From assembly GCA_002946415.1 (NCBI GenBank), contig NJPS01000051.1, positions 174,001-238,000 of the forward strand: 64,000 nucleotides of DNA. Reading direction: 5' to 3'. This document shows, in pieces, positions 23,773 to 36,083 of the stretch. Source of the DNA: Rutstroemia sp. NJR-2017a BVV2 (taxonomy: Eukaryota > Ascomycota > Leotiomycetes > Helotiales > Rutstroemiaceae). Position numbers and translations under genes: made by a program. The notes under the pieces are model-generated. The model was not told where the DNA came from. It saw only the letters and a program-made list of their open reading frames with translations, and did not search any database. Within the stretch, counting starts at the first letter, position 1; each line of letters starts with the position of its first letter.

Positions 23773-25459
23773 TTGCTGTGCAGCTAATGCCCGCCGTTGA
23801 GCCTCTTGTTGCTGCTGCTGCCTTGCCAAGGTTTGTTGAGCTACTAGATTGCTTCGTCGTTCTATTTCTTTTTGACGTGCCTCTTGGAGTTCTTTAGCCC
23901 TCTGTACTTCTCTGTCGGCGGCAGACTTGCGATCCGCTTCAGCCTGTCGCAGCTTCTCTTGCGCTTTTCTTTCTGCAATCTGGTGCTTAATGTTTTCAAG
24001 AGTCTTGAACTTCTCGAATCTAGGCTCGAAAGATGCTCCACCGGCTTGCCCGTCACCATCAGCAACATTAGCACTTCCCTGGGCCCCTGCTACGCTCGAA
24101 GACAATCTTTCATCGAGAATGAGCATGTAACGTTCCTCGTCTGCAGCCTGGGCTTCATCTGCAGCCATCTCCGCCACGGTTCTCTTCCGCGTTTTCGGTT
24201 GAGGAGGTTTATCGGAGTGCAGCGGATGCGCTAGCGCTTCTAAGAGCTTGGATGCCTCTGCAGCATTACCAGCCGGATCAAGTGCGAGTGGAGCCGTAGT
24301 AGCTAGAATAATTTGGGCCTCGGCAGCATAGATGTTTCCAGCTTCGAGTTCCATCTTTGCTCTCTTAAGTCTCTTCGCGGGTGGGGGCATGCTTGCGCTG
24401 GGAGTAGGGGGGACAGCTCCCAGGGGTGTAGGAGGTTGAGCGAGCGTAGCTGAGGTGCTTCCATCTGACCTTTCCTGGCGTGATTCCGCTGCTCGGGGAG
24501 TGATAGCTTTATGTGCGATTTCGATATATGTGCTAAGAGGGGTTGGATGAAGTACGACAGTAATTACTTTTGCCTTATTTGAGGTAGATGCGCTCTTATT
24601 GCGCTGGCCGTCGTTTGGGAATGCAGGCGCAGGCATATTCTCCTTGTCTTGCTGAGCGGGAGTTTTTGACTTCGAAGGACCGTCACCACTTTCGTCAGCC
24701 GAGGCCTTGCCTTTAATTGTATTGTCGTTCGGGTAGGGGACGTATGGAGATGGTGTAACGCAGGCATTGTATTTGTGGACTGAGAAGGGGAGAGATTTAG
24801 GGTCAGTGGTTTTAGGCGGGGGAGAGTCCTGAGGAGGAGCGGTTGATTTGTGGTCATGGATTTGCACTATCAGGCATCCTTCATAAAAGGCTACATCGGA
24901 TTCAGTGAAGAAGTCGATCAACTCATGAGGCACGGTCCGTTGTCGAATATGCTCCAACAGAAGTTTCATGGGTGATTTGTAGGAGAAGCTGCCCTCTTGT
25001 TGATCAAATCGAAAATGTGTCGCGTGCAAATGGATGATGAGAGAAGGAGGGTTCCCCCGATACTTCTTGAGAATGTACGCATCGGATTTCACTGGAAAAC
25101 TTTAGTTTGCCATCCACCAAAAGCAGAGCACTTCAATTACCGTATGGCTGAGTTTGCGCGACTTGTGATATAGCCAATTCGCCAACCACACTGCCTGATC
25201 TCAACCCCGCGCTGTTATTCCTTTGTCCTCGACCTAACAATTGCCCCGGACGGGCCCGGTTCGCAGATCGCACTCCAGTACTGTTCCCACCACCATTGCT
25301 CGTCGCTGAATTGGGTGGGTACTTTGGTCCCGATGGTAATCTACCAGCAGACATGGATGGGGATGGGGAAGATGTGGAAGAATTGATGCCATTTGTTTGA
25401 ATTGCCATCGGCCTTTTGACCTTGGTGGTCGCCTGAACGACTGATGCGGCAGGAGCCAT
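22570..25459 (-). CDS. spt20: SAGA complex subunit Spt20
   Basis: Two exons (25459-25141 and 25091-22570) give 946 residues. The 49-nt intron joins QTQPY to VKSDAYILKKYRG without losing frame. The Spt20 domain spans about 105-210, with YILKKYRGNPPSLIIHLHAT, an LLLEHIRQRTVPHELIDFF segment and FYEGCLIVQIHDH. The rest is disordered. A charged helix rich in Arg, Glu and Gln (about 470-545) leads into long glutamine tracts and Met/Gln/His-rich sequence up to the C-terminus. Family knowledge: Spt20 is a scaffold of the SAGA histone acetyltransferase complex in the nucleus. Glutamine-rich tails are usual in filamentous-fungal homologues. Confidence 0.95.
22830..22866 (-). repeat. CAG/CTG microsatellite coding for glutamine tract (distal)
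   Basis: Interrupted CTG/TTG triplets on the plus strand encode a run of Gln with one His near the Spt20 C-terminus. Confidence 0.85.
23739..23779 (-). repeat. CAG/CTG microsatellite coding for glutamine tract (central)
   Basis: Fourteen or so consecutive CTG/TTG triplets encode the longest pure Gln run in Spt20. Mixed CAA/CAG codons partly stabilise such tracts, but length variation is likely. Confidence 0.88.
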
Positions 25460-27087
25460 TGCTAAGTAGTCGCGCTGAAAGGACAACCTATGCGAAACGT
25501 CAAGTCTCTCGCAAAAGTTACTGCTCGCGCAGCGTTATCGATGATGTCGTTTGATACTGGCCATCTAATGCGCCCGTCGCTTTGTGAACTTTCTCGTGAT
25601 GCTATCGATTAGATGGATGTGTCGCAGCGAGCAAAGAGCGTAGACGGTCACACAAAATTATCTGCGATTCCCCCTATCTAATAAGGAGTACATGCACTTT
25701 GGCGCCGTCGAGGAAATGTTGTGAAGTGATGTGTGGGGAATCACGGAGCCGCAACTGATCGCGTTATGGTTGTGGTTGATGATCTAGAGTCCAAATCCAT
25801 GATAGATCGGGGTAATAATGATCCGGTCCGACCATCACGTGGTAATAACTACTTTGTTCATGTTTTCATTGAAGTCCTTCCATCTAACCAAGGTCTTTTC
25901 GAATCACATACACCTGGGTACGATCTACGGGGAAGGATGCCAGATTATGACCGCCGATTCTATTTGTGATTGGAACGGATGAGGTTCCTCTAACCTTATT
26001 CCCGCTCCAGTGCGGGCGGGAGCCCAAGATCGACGAAATATACAGCCTGTATGACAATTTGGAAGTTGAATTGTCCCATCCCTTACTGTGTTACGGTCCT
26101 TTCTCAAGGTCAATTCGTGGCTATGTTCAGAAGCACCTCTTTCTTACCATCTTGTTTGCAGGATCTATATATTAGAGCCATCGACGATACGATCAGCAAA
26201 ACAGAACTATGAGTGGAAGGGATAACTATGAATGGGACTAATAACACCCAAGGGTTGTAGTCCGAGTTTCCTATGCTATTTGTCTTTTCAATGTCAATGC
26301 TGGGGCGGCACTGGCAGGGCACTGGCAGGTTCAAGCTGGTCATGGGGTATTTATACTCGTCTTACAAAACATGTTTTCTGTCTTATCCATGAATGAATCT
26401 CGTTTTGCTGTCGCGTTGCATTGGTCGGGGATGGAAAAGTTTTACCACGAAAGGGATTCGTTTCTCACCACTTTCGTCATTCCCGTTACAGAAAGATTGA
26501 CGTTCTCCATCCTTCCCCTAAAATCTGGGGTAAGTCATGGGGTCATTCTGCAGTTCTTGGCGGAGTTGTGTGACTTTATCCACGTTTCTCGGTACATTTA
26601 GCCAAAATCTGATTGTTCGATCCGACAAGGCCGGGAATCGACTCAAAAAACTTCCATGAGTGCTAGTGAACCAACGCTCCTTCCATTTCTTTTGTGGCCA
26701 TGGAGCACTCTCAATGTTGAAGCGTTATTGGCGGAAACACATTCAAGCTCCCCTTGGTCTAATGATCTCCACAGAAGCAAACCTTGTTAAATTCAGGGGG
26801 CACTGGAGAAACATGGCATCTTCGTATGCGTATCGCAATCGAGAAACCTATTCCCGTGGGAACAGTGATTTATTCTAAACTCGTAAACTCGGAAACTCGG
26901 CCAGTTCTTGAAACAGCGAGGTCGACAAGGGCAACTTCGTTGTAATGTTTCCGCGAGTAGCGTTTATGATGGTCTGTGTCGAGTATTCCGAGGATATAAA
27001 GCTTTAATGCTTTGCTCCTGCCACAAATTTCCATATTCCTGATCACTTCATTCCAAGATACGAGTATTTCTGCACCTTCAAGCCATC
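25460..27087. other. Long intergenic region upstream of spt20 and the GH12 gene
   Basis: A 1.6-kb divergent spacer holding the spt20 promoter and, on the right, the promoter of the secreted glucanase. Short frames show no family similarity. The right end has a clear TATAAA (separate entry). Confidence 0.6.
26995..27000 (+). promoter_or_regulatory. TATA box of the GH12 gene
   Basis: GATATAAAGC lies 88 bp before the start codon, a usual distance for an inducible fungal secreted-enzyme gene. The sequence in between is a pyrimidine-rich leader. Confidence 0.6.
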
Positions 27088-27944
27088 ATGAAGTTCAATA
27101 CCGCTTTACTGTCTTGCCTGTCCCTGGCGACAGCTGTCCTGGCTGTGCCGACTAAGACCCTCGACAAACGGGCTACAACGATCTGTGGTCAATGGGACAC
27201 TGTTGCCACCGGTACCTACACTGTCTATCAGGACTTGTGGGGCATTTCTGGCTACAGTGGCTCACAGTGCTCAACCGTCAACTCATACAGCTCCGGCACC
27301 ATTGCTTGGTCAACTTCTTGGAGTTGGTCTGGAGGATCCAGTCAAGTCAAATCATATGCCAATGCGGGTCTCACGATGACCGCTAAACAAGTTTCGGCCA
27401 TTTCCTCAATTCCAACAACATGGAAGTGGAGGTAAGCTTTATACTTGGCTATCGATATCATGAGAAGCCGAACTAATAGATCATCTCTACAGTTACACGG
27501 GCAGCAGCATTGTTGCTGACGTTGCATATGACCTCTTCTCCTCATCTACTGCTTCCGGCAGCGCACAATACGAGATCATGGTCTGGCTTGGTGCTTTGGG
27601 TGGCGCGGGTCCTATATCTTCAACAGGATCTGCCATTGCGACGGTAACAATCTCTGGGGTTTCTTGGAAATTGTATTATGGACTCAACGGTTCCACCAAA
27701 GTGTATTCTTTCGTTGCGTCCAGCTCGGCAACCAACTTCAGTGGTGACTTGAAGCTATTCCTTACCTACCTGGCAACCAATCAAGGATATCCCACAAGCC
27801 AATATCTTCTTAGTGTGCAAGCCGGCACCGAACCATTCACAGGTATGACCTACTGAATATCTGTTGCTTGACATAAAAAGCTAACGTACAGCAGGATCTA
27901 ACGCCGTATTGACGACTTCGGCATACAGTGTCTCCCTCAAGTAA
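27088..27944 (+). CDS. Secreted GH12 endo-beta-1,4-glucanase/xyloglucanase
   Basis: Exons 27088-27431, 27493-27842 and 27895-27944 give 247 residues. A signal peptide ([19 protein letters not shown]) is followed by a short propeptide ending in Lys-Arg (TLDKR), a Kex2-type site. The mature part shows GH12 features: CGQWDT, the nucleophile in [12 protein letters not shown] (Glu142) and the acid/base in GTEPFTG (Glu228). The length matches the family. GH12 enzymes cleave beta-1,4-glucan or xyloglucan in plant walls by a retaining mechanism; the sequence alone does not settle the substrate. The third exon begins after a doubled CAG (27889-27894), so the acceptor could shift by one codon; GSNA after the splice is the family-like reading. 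Confidence 0.95.
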
Positions 27945-28543
27945 GAGCTGAACGGATGGCTGAAGGCTGACAAGTGGAGAACGAGTTACGGCGAGGGTGA
28001 ATGAGAATCTGTCTATATTATCATCGTGAACGACTGTACATACAAAAGCTACATATCATTCTACTTGCACAAATTGAAACTTCTAAATCTAACTTTGCTT
28101 GAGAAATAATTGTGATAATCTGGCTGTGGGAAGCTTAGAAATGGAGTGGTAGTGGCAGTCTTTTTATCTACAAAATTCCACAGAGACCTCTAACGTCAAT
28201 TATATGCTGGCACCTCCATTGATATACTCATGCGCAAGCACAAGCAATTCGCATATTCGCATAAACTGGAATCTTTGTGCATCCTAAATCCTAGGCTTCC
28301 AAAAGTTCCTCACGAATAATCATTGCAGGGGTGGCACCTATTTCATTGGCCAACCACTTCCCGCTAGCACAAACCGGGAATAATTCTGCCTCGCTAAGCT
28401 CCTCGGACTCCCACAATGCCAAACTCGCATTTTCCTTTCGAACTTTTCTGCTCCTCGAACCACGACAATTTACTTTCCACCCGCCCAACGAACTCTCAAC
28501 GACAAAAGACCTCCCTCCGAACAAAAATTCAAATACCGCAATC
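27945..28543. other. Intergenic region between the GH12 gene and rps19
   Basis: Contains the 3' end of the glucanase gene and the promoter of rps19. Pyrimidine-rich runs before the rps19 start fit a ribosomal-protein promoter. No gene seen. Confidence 0.6.
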
Positions 28544-29367
28544 ATGGGTGGTGTCACTGTTCGCGATGTTGACGTAAGTATATGAAAATCCAGCAACTGG
28601 AGGGAACGGAGAAGAAGCGGACGAAGAAATGAGATGGATTGTTTGTGGGGGGAAGGGTAGAAGAGAGAATGCGACAACTACTCGAGACTCTCAATTTTGC
28701 ACGACCACCACAAACTCAATCACAATTCTTCGGACGTTCCTTCTACCTACACTTCTTTTCCTCTATCGACAACTGAGCAGGTGTGAGGGGGTCGTAAGAT
28801 CTCCGCTGACGGAATAATGCTGATTCGATGGTGGTAATCCAGGCACAAAAGTTCATTGAGGCATATGCTGCTTTCTTGAAGAGACAGGGAAAGCTCCCAA
28901 TCCCAGGTATGTTGCGATTGAGAAATTCGTTGAACCTGTGAATTCGCACACTCGCGGATTACCCCTCTGTGGTGGTAACAACAAAAAACTAATGGCTCAT
29001 TTTTGCAGGTTGGGTTGATACCGTCAAGACCTCCGCATCCAACGAGCTTCCTCCTCAATCCATCGACTGGTACTACGTTCGTGCTGCCGCCAACGCCCGT
29101 CACATCTACCTCCGCAAAACTGTCGGTGTTGGACGTCTCACCAAGGTTCACGGCTCCACCAAGAACCGTGGATCCAAACCATCCCACCACGTTGATGCTT
29201 CCGGAAGCGTTGACCGAAAGGTCTTGCAATCACTTGAGAAGATTGGTGTCCTAGAGCAAGACGAGGAGAAGGGAGGCCGCAGAATCACCCAAAGTGGTCA
29301 ACGGGATTTGGACCGTATTGCTCAGACCACCGTTGAGGCTGAGGAGGAAGATGAAGATGACGAGTAG
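28544..29367 (+). CDS. rps19: 40S ribosomal protein S19 (eS19)
   Basis: Exons 28544-28573, 28843-28906 and 29009-29367 encode 150 residues, the normal eS19 length. The first exon holds only ten codons (MGGVTVRDVD) and is followed by a 269-nt intron, long for this window; an early first intron is typical of fungal ribosomal-protein genes. The eS19 signature is clear: AQKFIEAYAAFLKRQGKLP, GWVDTVKTS, DWYYVRAAANARHIYLRK, GVGRLTKVHGSTKNRG and the HHVDASGSVDRKVLQSLEK helix. The C-terminus is an acidic extension of Glu and Asp. It is part of the small subunit head and is needed for late 18S rRNA maturation (family knowledge). Confidence 0.97.
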
Positions 29368-30589
29368 ATTGTCTACCTCACGGTCTGGTTCTTGGGGCAA
29401 ATGGGGCTTGGGTTTTACTTTCTATGGGGTTCGGGCTACATGCATCAAATGGTATGGTGTACATCACATATGAATAAAAGCTCATCCTGAAAAGTAATTT
29501 GTTTCTACGATTTATGAATTATGTTTTGAATTTGTGATGAATCTTGCAGATGTGTTGTGTTCTAAATCTTATATTAGCAAACAGTGTTGACTAGCCGTCA
29601 ACACAACATATGGAATGAGTGCGAAAGTCCTCTGCACATGGAGCTTCAATTCAATCTACCTTGTACACCACTAAATTTACATTCCCCTTCCTCCTCCATA
29701 TCCTCATCTGTCTCCATATCTTTCCCCATCAGCATATTCTTCCCCTGTTCCGTTCCCGCCATCATCACTCTCGCCACTCTCCGCAAGGCCGATATGTAGA
29801 ATCCCATCCCCACATCCCAATCTCCTCTCCCTATCTCTCCTTTCCCTTATCCATCCATCCTTGCCCTCTCCGCCCCTCTCTAGTACCAGTCCCTTTCCTC
29901 CACCTCTCCCCCACGCCCCGCCTTTCTCAAAGAAACCATTCTCTGCCCACACTGCTACTAGTCACTACTACAGTTACAGTTACAGCTATAGCTATACCAC
30001 CGCCCAAGCATCTTACAATTATCTTATCAAGAACCTGACTAGCACCAAGCTTGCACCTCCCTCCCTCCCTCCCTCCATTCCTTCTTTCATCTTTGGGGTG
30101 GGAGAATCATATTCATCAGATGTATGTATATGTATGTAGATAGCTATACTATACTATACTATACTACTCCTTCTTCCTCTCAGTCTAGCTCTTTGCTATC
30201 GATTGGATGAATGGGATATATCAGCTTACATCATATCATATCATACCGTATCCCAGTAAGAGGAGAAGCTATATATCCCGATCCAGCCATGGGAGCGATG
30301 GGGTAAAAGGAGGAAAGGAGGGTTGGGTTGAGGGCGTGGAGGGTTTGAGATATATTCCAATATTGAATATTGGGCTTCGTATGGTGATTTGTGTGGGGTG
30401 GGTGTAATATATAGTGCAGATGTAGTGCGGTGTGATGTTCTACGCAGGTAGGTCGGTAGGTAGACATACATATATCCAGCAATCTACACAACAAGCAGAA
30501 GAAAGCACTACCAGAAAACAAAAATCCTACCAATATCCACCATCCACACCACAAAAGCCGATATATACAACCTCAGCAGAGAACGAAGA

Positions 30590-30637
<48 letters not shown>

Positions 30638-31114
30638 AAGATCTCGATTACACAAACCAAATATAGAACCCCAAGTACTTTTTCATCATCTTGAAGTTAT
30701 CACAATCACTAAAAGACATCATTTGTCAATTGCTCAGTCCCCAATCCGATATCATTCTGATATGATATCTTTTCTTTTCCCTTCTCCCCTTTCCCAACCA
30801 AGGCTATGCAGCATTGTGAAAAAGAAAAGGAACACACATAAAAGATACCGACTTCATTCTCATTCTCACTATCATCATGAAAGGAAGAAGAAGGACAGAC
30901 AAATCTATCAGAATAGATGAATTAATGAATCAATCATGAAAATGCTTCTTTTATGCTATGCCATATCATATCATATCATATCATGCCCGCCATGCCACGC
31001 TACGTACGAGACCAGCACGGCAGCTTCAACACCCGCCCACAACAATGAACAGGGTGCGAAACCACGAGCCCAGCTTAGCTTCCACAAGCAACCGAATGCT
31101 GAAGAAAAAGAAAT
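29368..31114. other. Microsatellite-rich convergent spacer
   Basis: 1.75 kb between the 3' ends of rps19 and the Tudor-SN gene. It carries CCCT repeats (about 30057-30074), an ACTAT run (30143-30166), several CATAT runs (30232-30247, 30961-30984), a pure CTGT array and pyrimidine-rich stretches. All open frames are low-complexity translations of these, so I call no gene. A long 3' UTR or non-coding transcript cannot be excluded. Confidence 0.65.
30591..30636. repeat. Perfect CTGT tetranucleotide microsatellite
   Basis: 46 bp of uninterrupted CTGT, 11.5 units. An AGATCT palindrome lies on each side (30587-30592 and 30640-30645). A perfect array of this length is expected to be polymorphic. 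Confidence 0.95.
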
Positions 31115-34004
31115 CTAATCTTCATAAGCATCACCATATTCCCACATACCATATCTCTTATCCTTTGCCTCCCTCTGCGCCTCATTCAACGACTGAATAA
31201 CATCCGCAAAGCCTTTCTCCCAGCCCTTCAACTTGAATGGAACCATTGCATGACCACCACTAATAACATCCTTATTAATACTCTCCGTCAACGACGAGCT
31301 AGTCTTAGCATCATACAAAGTAACGTAGAGAGTGCCGTCCGGAGCAGTGTAATCGACATTTGCGACGAGTTCCTTGCCGGCCGTGGCATCGGTGATGAAA
31401 TCGATGGCTTCGGCCAAATAATCCTTGTTGGTGGGGAATTGGATGAGTGATAGGATGGCATCGACTGCTTGTGGACGAAGTTTCTGAGCCGAGAATTGTG
31501 GTTGAGAAAGGGGACGAAGACGTGCCCATGGGATCTTCTCACTGTTGCCATAGTCGATATAGACGACTTCAGCCTCCTTTGCAGTTCGGTCGTTGGCGCG
31601 TATACGAGCCCGGTACCATTGACCATCTTCGGTGAACTTGGCGGCAACATAGTCTCCGGCTTTAGGTGGTCCCGGAAGACCTGCTGCATTCGCCGGATTC
31701 AGATGGAAAGACTTGAATTGAGTCATCATGGTTTCCAGAGCTGAAGTACCGGTACCGATGATTTGAAGTTTAAGTTTTCCATTTTCATCAATGTTGGTGA
31801 CAACGACGTCTCTGTAATCTTTTTGACGTTTAGTTGGAATTGCATCATCGTTGCTCTCAGCAGTAGTAGGCTCTTCCTCTTCTTCTTCTGCGTCCACAGA
31901 TGGATCCCAGTCTACCCAGATACCCTTTCGTGCGTCCTTTGCACGTTTTTCGGCAGCTAATAATTCTTTGGAATTTCCGGCCTGTTCTGCGGAATGTTGG
32001 TGAACGGTAGCGAAACCTTCCTCAACCAAAAGCTTGCCGAAACTCTCCTTGTTGACGAAAAGCTCACCAATGAAACCACCAACTTTATCAATGCTATGAA
32101 CATCAATTTCAACATCGCGCTGTGATAGTCTTCGGTTGGCAAGATCGTGGGCTTCCTTTCCAAATGGCTCACTCTTCTCATTAGCATTTCTAGCAGACTT
32201 TGGAGCTCGAACACCAGCCAAGACAAAATTCAACTTGATGCCTTCTCGTGGAACTAACACCACAAACCTGCCTCCTCCTTTGACGAAGTCGACAATAGCT
32301 GGAACCTTCTTTTGTCGTTGCAATGTTGCTACATGTAGTTTGGCCTTTTGTACAGTTTCCGAGGCGTCGAGGTATTGCTTGGCCTTGGTAGGCTTTCCGG
32401 ACCACATGCCCTTTTTCTCGGTCTTGGCGGTCTCTTGTGCAGCCAGCAGATCATCGTAATTGGGAGCTCGATCAGTGTCATCTCTTCGGTGACGAATCAC
32501 GGAAGCCCATCCTTCTTGGACTAACAGTAAACCAATGTTCTTGTCATTTATGGTAACAGTGGCAACCTCCTTTGCATCATATTCTTCGGTTCCTGGACGA
32601 GATCCATCGATGCTAATCCGTACATGCTTTCCGATTAAGCGCTTGCGAAGGAACTCCTTTGCTTCATCTCTGAATGGCGCTTCAGATGGCTCAGTTGGCC
32701 GAGGTCCACGAATACTGCTGATGTTGATACGCTTCTCAACTCCTGCTTTATTTTGAACGAAGATTTGATCAGCGCTGAAAATCTTGGTAACGGTCGCTTC
32801 TAAGCTCCCGCTTGGGCCATTGTTCTTCGCAACATGGTCCTTGAATAGACCACGTCTCGCAGATTGTGCGGCCTTTTCGCTTTCACGCAACAAAGCCATA
32901 TCTGAGCCGAGAAGCGTCGAGTGGAAATCTGTGCATCGTGCAAGTCCAGCTTCGAGGATGAATTTAGCGATCGTGCCCTTAGGATGTATGACTGAAGCAA
33001 TAAGCTGATTTTGGGGACTCAGTCCCAAGATGTGGACTTTGACGTTTCGTTGAAGTAATCGTTCTTCGACAAAAAGTCGTGCTTCGTTTCCAAATGGTTC
33101 GGCTGGTGCAGTCTGTCCGTTCGATGGATTTACCCGTTCAGTAGCTGGGGCACGGATACCCGCAACTAGGGTCATGACTATAATTCGTTAGTACATGCAG
33201 TAATTGTAATGTTCAGAGCTGCCTACCTTGGATGTGCTGCGTAGGAGAGACGATCAATCGCACAAGCATCCGATCGCCACTTAACACGCGTTCGACCAAA
33301 CCATCCACAGTCTTACCCTTCCATTTGTCAAGGAAAGACTGCGAGTCACCCATGTCATGCTGGACCTCAATACGTCCACCACTACTTTGCCATAGGCCTT
33401 TGTCCTCGCTGCGTGCGGTAGCTTCCAACCGGCGCAAATTTTCCAGTTGCTGAAGAGCTTCTTCAGAGTCTTCCTTTCTACCAGCATCTTCCCGCAATTT
33501 GGTCCAGCCCTCCTTTATCATTTCTTCAGGAAGCCTGGTTCCATCGCTAAGGAAAACGAGACCATATTCGCGCTTGGTATTTGGAATTTGGTAGAGTACT
33601 TGGAATTGTACTGCTCTTCCTACTACTAATTTTCGAAGTGCATCGCGAGATTCGAATGCAAAAGGTTCGTCGCCTTCCTTTTTGAGATGGGGCGAGGTGC
33701 AATATGCCAGAGACAAAATGCGCTCGCGTTCGGGATGCTCAATTGAGGAGAGCACAAGACTATCACCGCTCAAGACAGACTTGACTTTGGCCTGGTTGAG
33801 AACCATACTTTTATAATCGGACGGGGGAATATTTGGAAGTCGTTTCTTTCCGAGTGGAGGAATTCGTGGACTAGGAAATGGTTCAGGCAAGTCAGTAACT
33901 TCTTCTATAACTTTGGAGTTTGCTGAGCTTTCAGAAGCTGTGCGGCCATTGGGAGAGCTTCCTGTCGCAGATGCATAGCCGATTTTGATAGTTTTTACAC
34001 CCAT
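31115..34004 (-). CDS. Tudor-SN (staphylococcal nuclease/Tudor domain protein, SND1 homologue)
   Basis: Two exons, 34004-33227 and 33177-31115, joined across a 49-nt intron with TACTAAC, give 946 residues. Four staphylococcal-nuclease-like domains follow one another: the first from about 65 to 225, the second from about 240, the third and fourth starting near 395 and 545. Repeated wording such as LAGIRAP, PFGNEAR, KKGMW and KGIWVDWDP marks their ends. The Tudor domain (about 745-815) shows GDYVAAKFTEDGQWYRARI and VVYIDYGNSEKIPW, followed by a fifth partial SN fold. The order SN4-Tudor-SN is the SND1/p100 design. Family knowledge: cytoplasmic, linked to stress granules, RNA binding and decay. 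It has a longer N-terminus than usual (about 60 extra residues). Confidence 0.95.
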
Positions 34005-35194
34005 TGTGAAGGATGTTGAAATTCGAAACTGGGGGAAAAGACAAGTATGTGGAGCAGCGGAAGGCACTTTCAACTGCAGTTCAGATTTTTTTATCTACTG
34101 CATGGAGGGGCAGTAAAATATTTGATGGGAGTAGTGAATGTGCAGGAAAAGTATGTGTGCCAGGAAGAATTGAAGTTCCAATAGACCTTTAAATTGGTGG
34201 GAGTTTTCTCGAAAGTGAACCTTGTTGTCCAACATCCGAGATACGAGTAGGGTTGAATATAAATGCAATCTGGCGAAATTGCCTAGGTGCTAGGTAGGCG
34301 TCGAAATGACCGGATATCTATTCCCTGGGAGGTGTACTTCATCCATATTCCTTATTCTGGGAGCATGTATGCCAATAGTTGCTGGCACTCCATTTTTGCC
34401 CATCGGTAGCCTTTTCCAGAATGAAGTATCGGGAAACGATAGGTGGTTTTCCAGTTTCCAATTTCCAATTCGGGGGTTTGCGGTTTGCAGCAGCAACAGC
34501 GGCAGGTAGGCAAGCGGACAGGACAGCTCTTTGTGGACATGTATGCGGTTAAAAAAGATGGTGCAACTTACCGAGACAAGAGAGATTAAGAAGCAGTAGC
34601 AATAGCTGTTGCTCAGCAAATGATCGTGTGTGCTATGGGTGTAAGTCAAGGAGTCTCCAAGACAAGAATTTGGCAAGGAGATATTGAATTGGAGGGAAGG
34701 AGTGATGATTGAGGAGTGGGAGTGACGAGTGCTGGTACAATTGGAAAGTGGTCAAGTGTTCTTTTTGGAGCTTCAGCGGATCCATCCATTACATACTACA
34801 TTTTGAGGCTATTAAGGTCCCTGATGTGGGGTTGTCCTTTTCTTAAGGTTGCAACGAGGTGCTTCTATTGGACGAGGAAGCGATCCTGGAGATCCCAGAG
34901 CTTTGATCCTTGCAGGAAAGCTGTCATTATTGAACCTCACACAAATCTTACAGCTGCCATGAGGCGTGAGCAATTAGAGTTAGTTGAAGAGCCACATCGT
35001 ACTACACAGATCGTCCATACAAGTGGGAGAGATCATTATCTCTGGCACAGGCACATGGGAAGATTGTTACCCAGTCAAAAGGATGCTTTTCCATATTAAC
35101 ACAACTAGTGGACTAGGTAATTAAGCTATCCAGCTTCTATTTCACATCACATCCGACATCCGTTTCCACCATTTCCTTTGGCCTCGAAGGCCGA
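34005..35194. other. Intergenic region, Tudor-SN promoter and SOD 3' side
   Basis: No supported gene. Short frames in both directions lack domain similarity. The left half must hold the Tudor-SN promoter. Confidence 0.6.
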
Positions 35195-36083
35195 TTATGC
35201 TGCAATGCCGATGACACCTGTGCAATCGTCAGTGATTTATATCGTTGGATTCTGTAGATGTGAAGGCACAAACCGCAAGCTGGTCTGGTACCGGCATTTC
35301 CGGTCTTCTTAGACTCTTCGGTGTCTCCTCGTCCGAGATCATCAGTTCCCGAGTGGACGACAACTGTACGCTGCAATCATTGTAAGTTTGAGTCTTCATC
35401 TCCTTTCGTAGAATCCTTACTCCAATTACGCTCTCGGGACCAATCAACTTGATCAGCTTGTCCTCGGTGGAGCCAGTGGCATTTCCTTGACCATCAGTCT
35501 TTATGTTTCCAAGATCACCGACATGGCGGACCTCATCGGTGGGAGCACCATGAGTCTTTCCGTGAGGGTTGACTGTATACATGCATCAGCCTTATGTATT
35601 CCATGCATTCCGAACTGGAGTTTAGACGTACAGTGAGGCCCGGCGGATGTGCAGCCGTTGGTGTTGTCACCAAACTGGTGGATGTGCATGCCGCGCTCAG
35701 CATTGGGATCTTGGCCGGAGATGTTCCATGAGACAACGGTAGGGGAGGATTCGTCGGCCTGCTCGAAGGTAACGGTACCGGAGATCTTCGAGTCACCTCG
35801 GACGGATGCAACTGCAGTAGAACAAATCCAAGGTTAGCGTGGGCAATCTAAAAATAACGCCGTGAGAGCAATCAGAAGGAGCCTCATGGACGATTTGATG
35901 TAGCCATGAGACTTTCAGCTGCTCGATTGGAAATAGTGTGCCCATCCGGGTTGTCCATTGTTGACGGGAAACGTGCTCAAAAGCTCTCAGCGACCCCGCC
36001 ATTGGCTACAGACGCAAACCGGCGGGGTAATTGAGTATTGAGGAGAGATCATGAACGGAACGAAGCGTACCTGCTTTAACCAT
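35195..36083 (-). CDS. sod1: Cytosolic Cu/Zn superoxide dismutase
   Basis: Five exons (36083-36071, 35811-35632, 35572-35421, 35370-35274, 35217-35195) give exactly 154 residues, the standard length. The first exon is only 13 nt and is followed by a 259-nt intron. Key parts: [20 protein letters not shown] with the copper and zinc histidines and the first disulfide cysteine, [10 protein letters not shown] and VGDLGN with zinc ligands, [15 protein letters not shown] with the last copper histidine, and [16 protein letters not shown] with the second cysteine and the usual C-terminus. It converts superoxide to hydrogen peroxide in cytosol and intermembrane space. The fourth intron uses the weak donor GTTTGT. 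Confidence 0.96.

Noticed and set aside
29584..30139. Overlapping frames in the rps19/Tudor-SN spacer
   Set aside because: They are translations of pyrimidine tracts and microsatellites (Pro/Ser/His-rich in several frames at once), not a gene.
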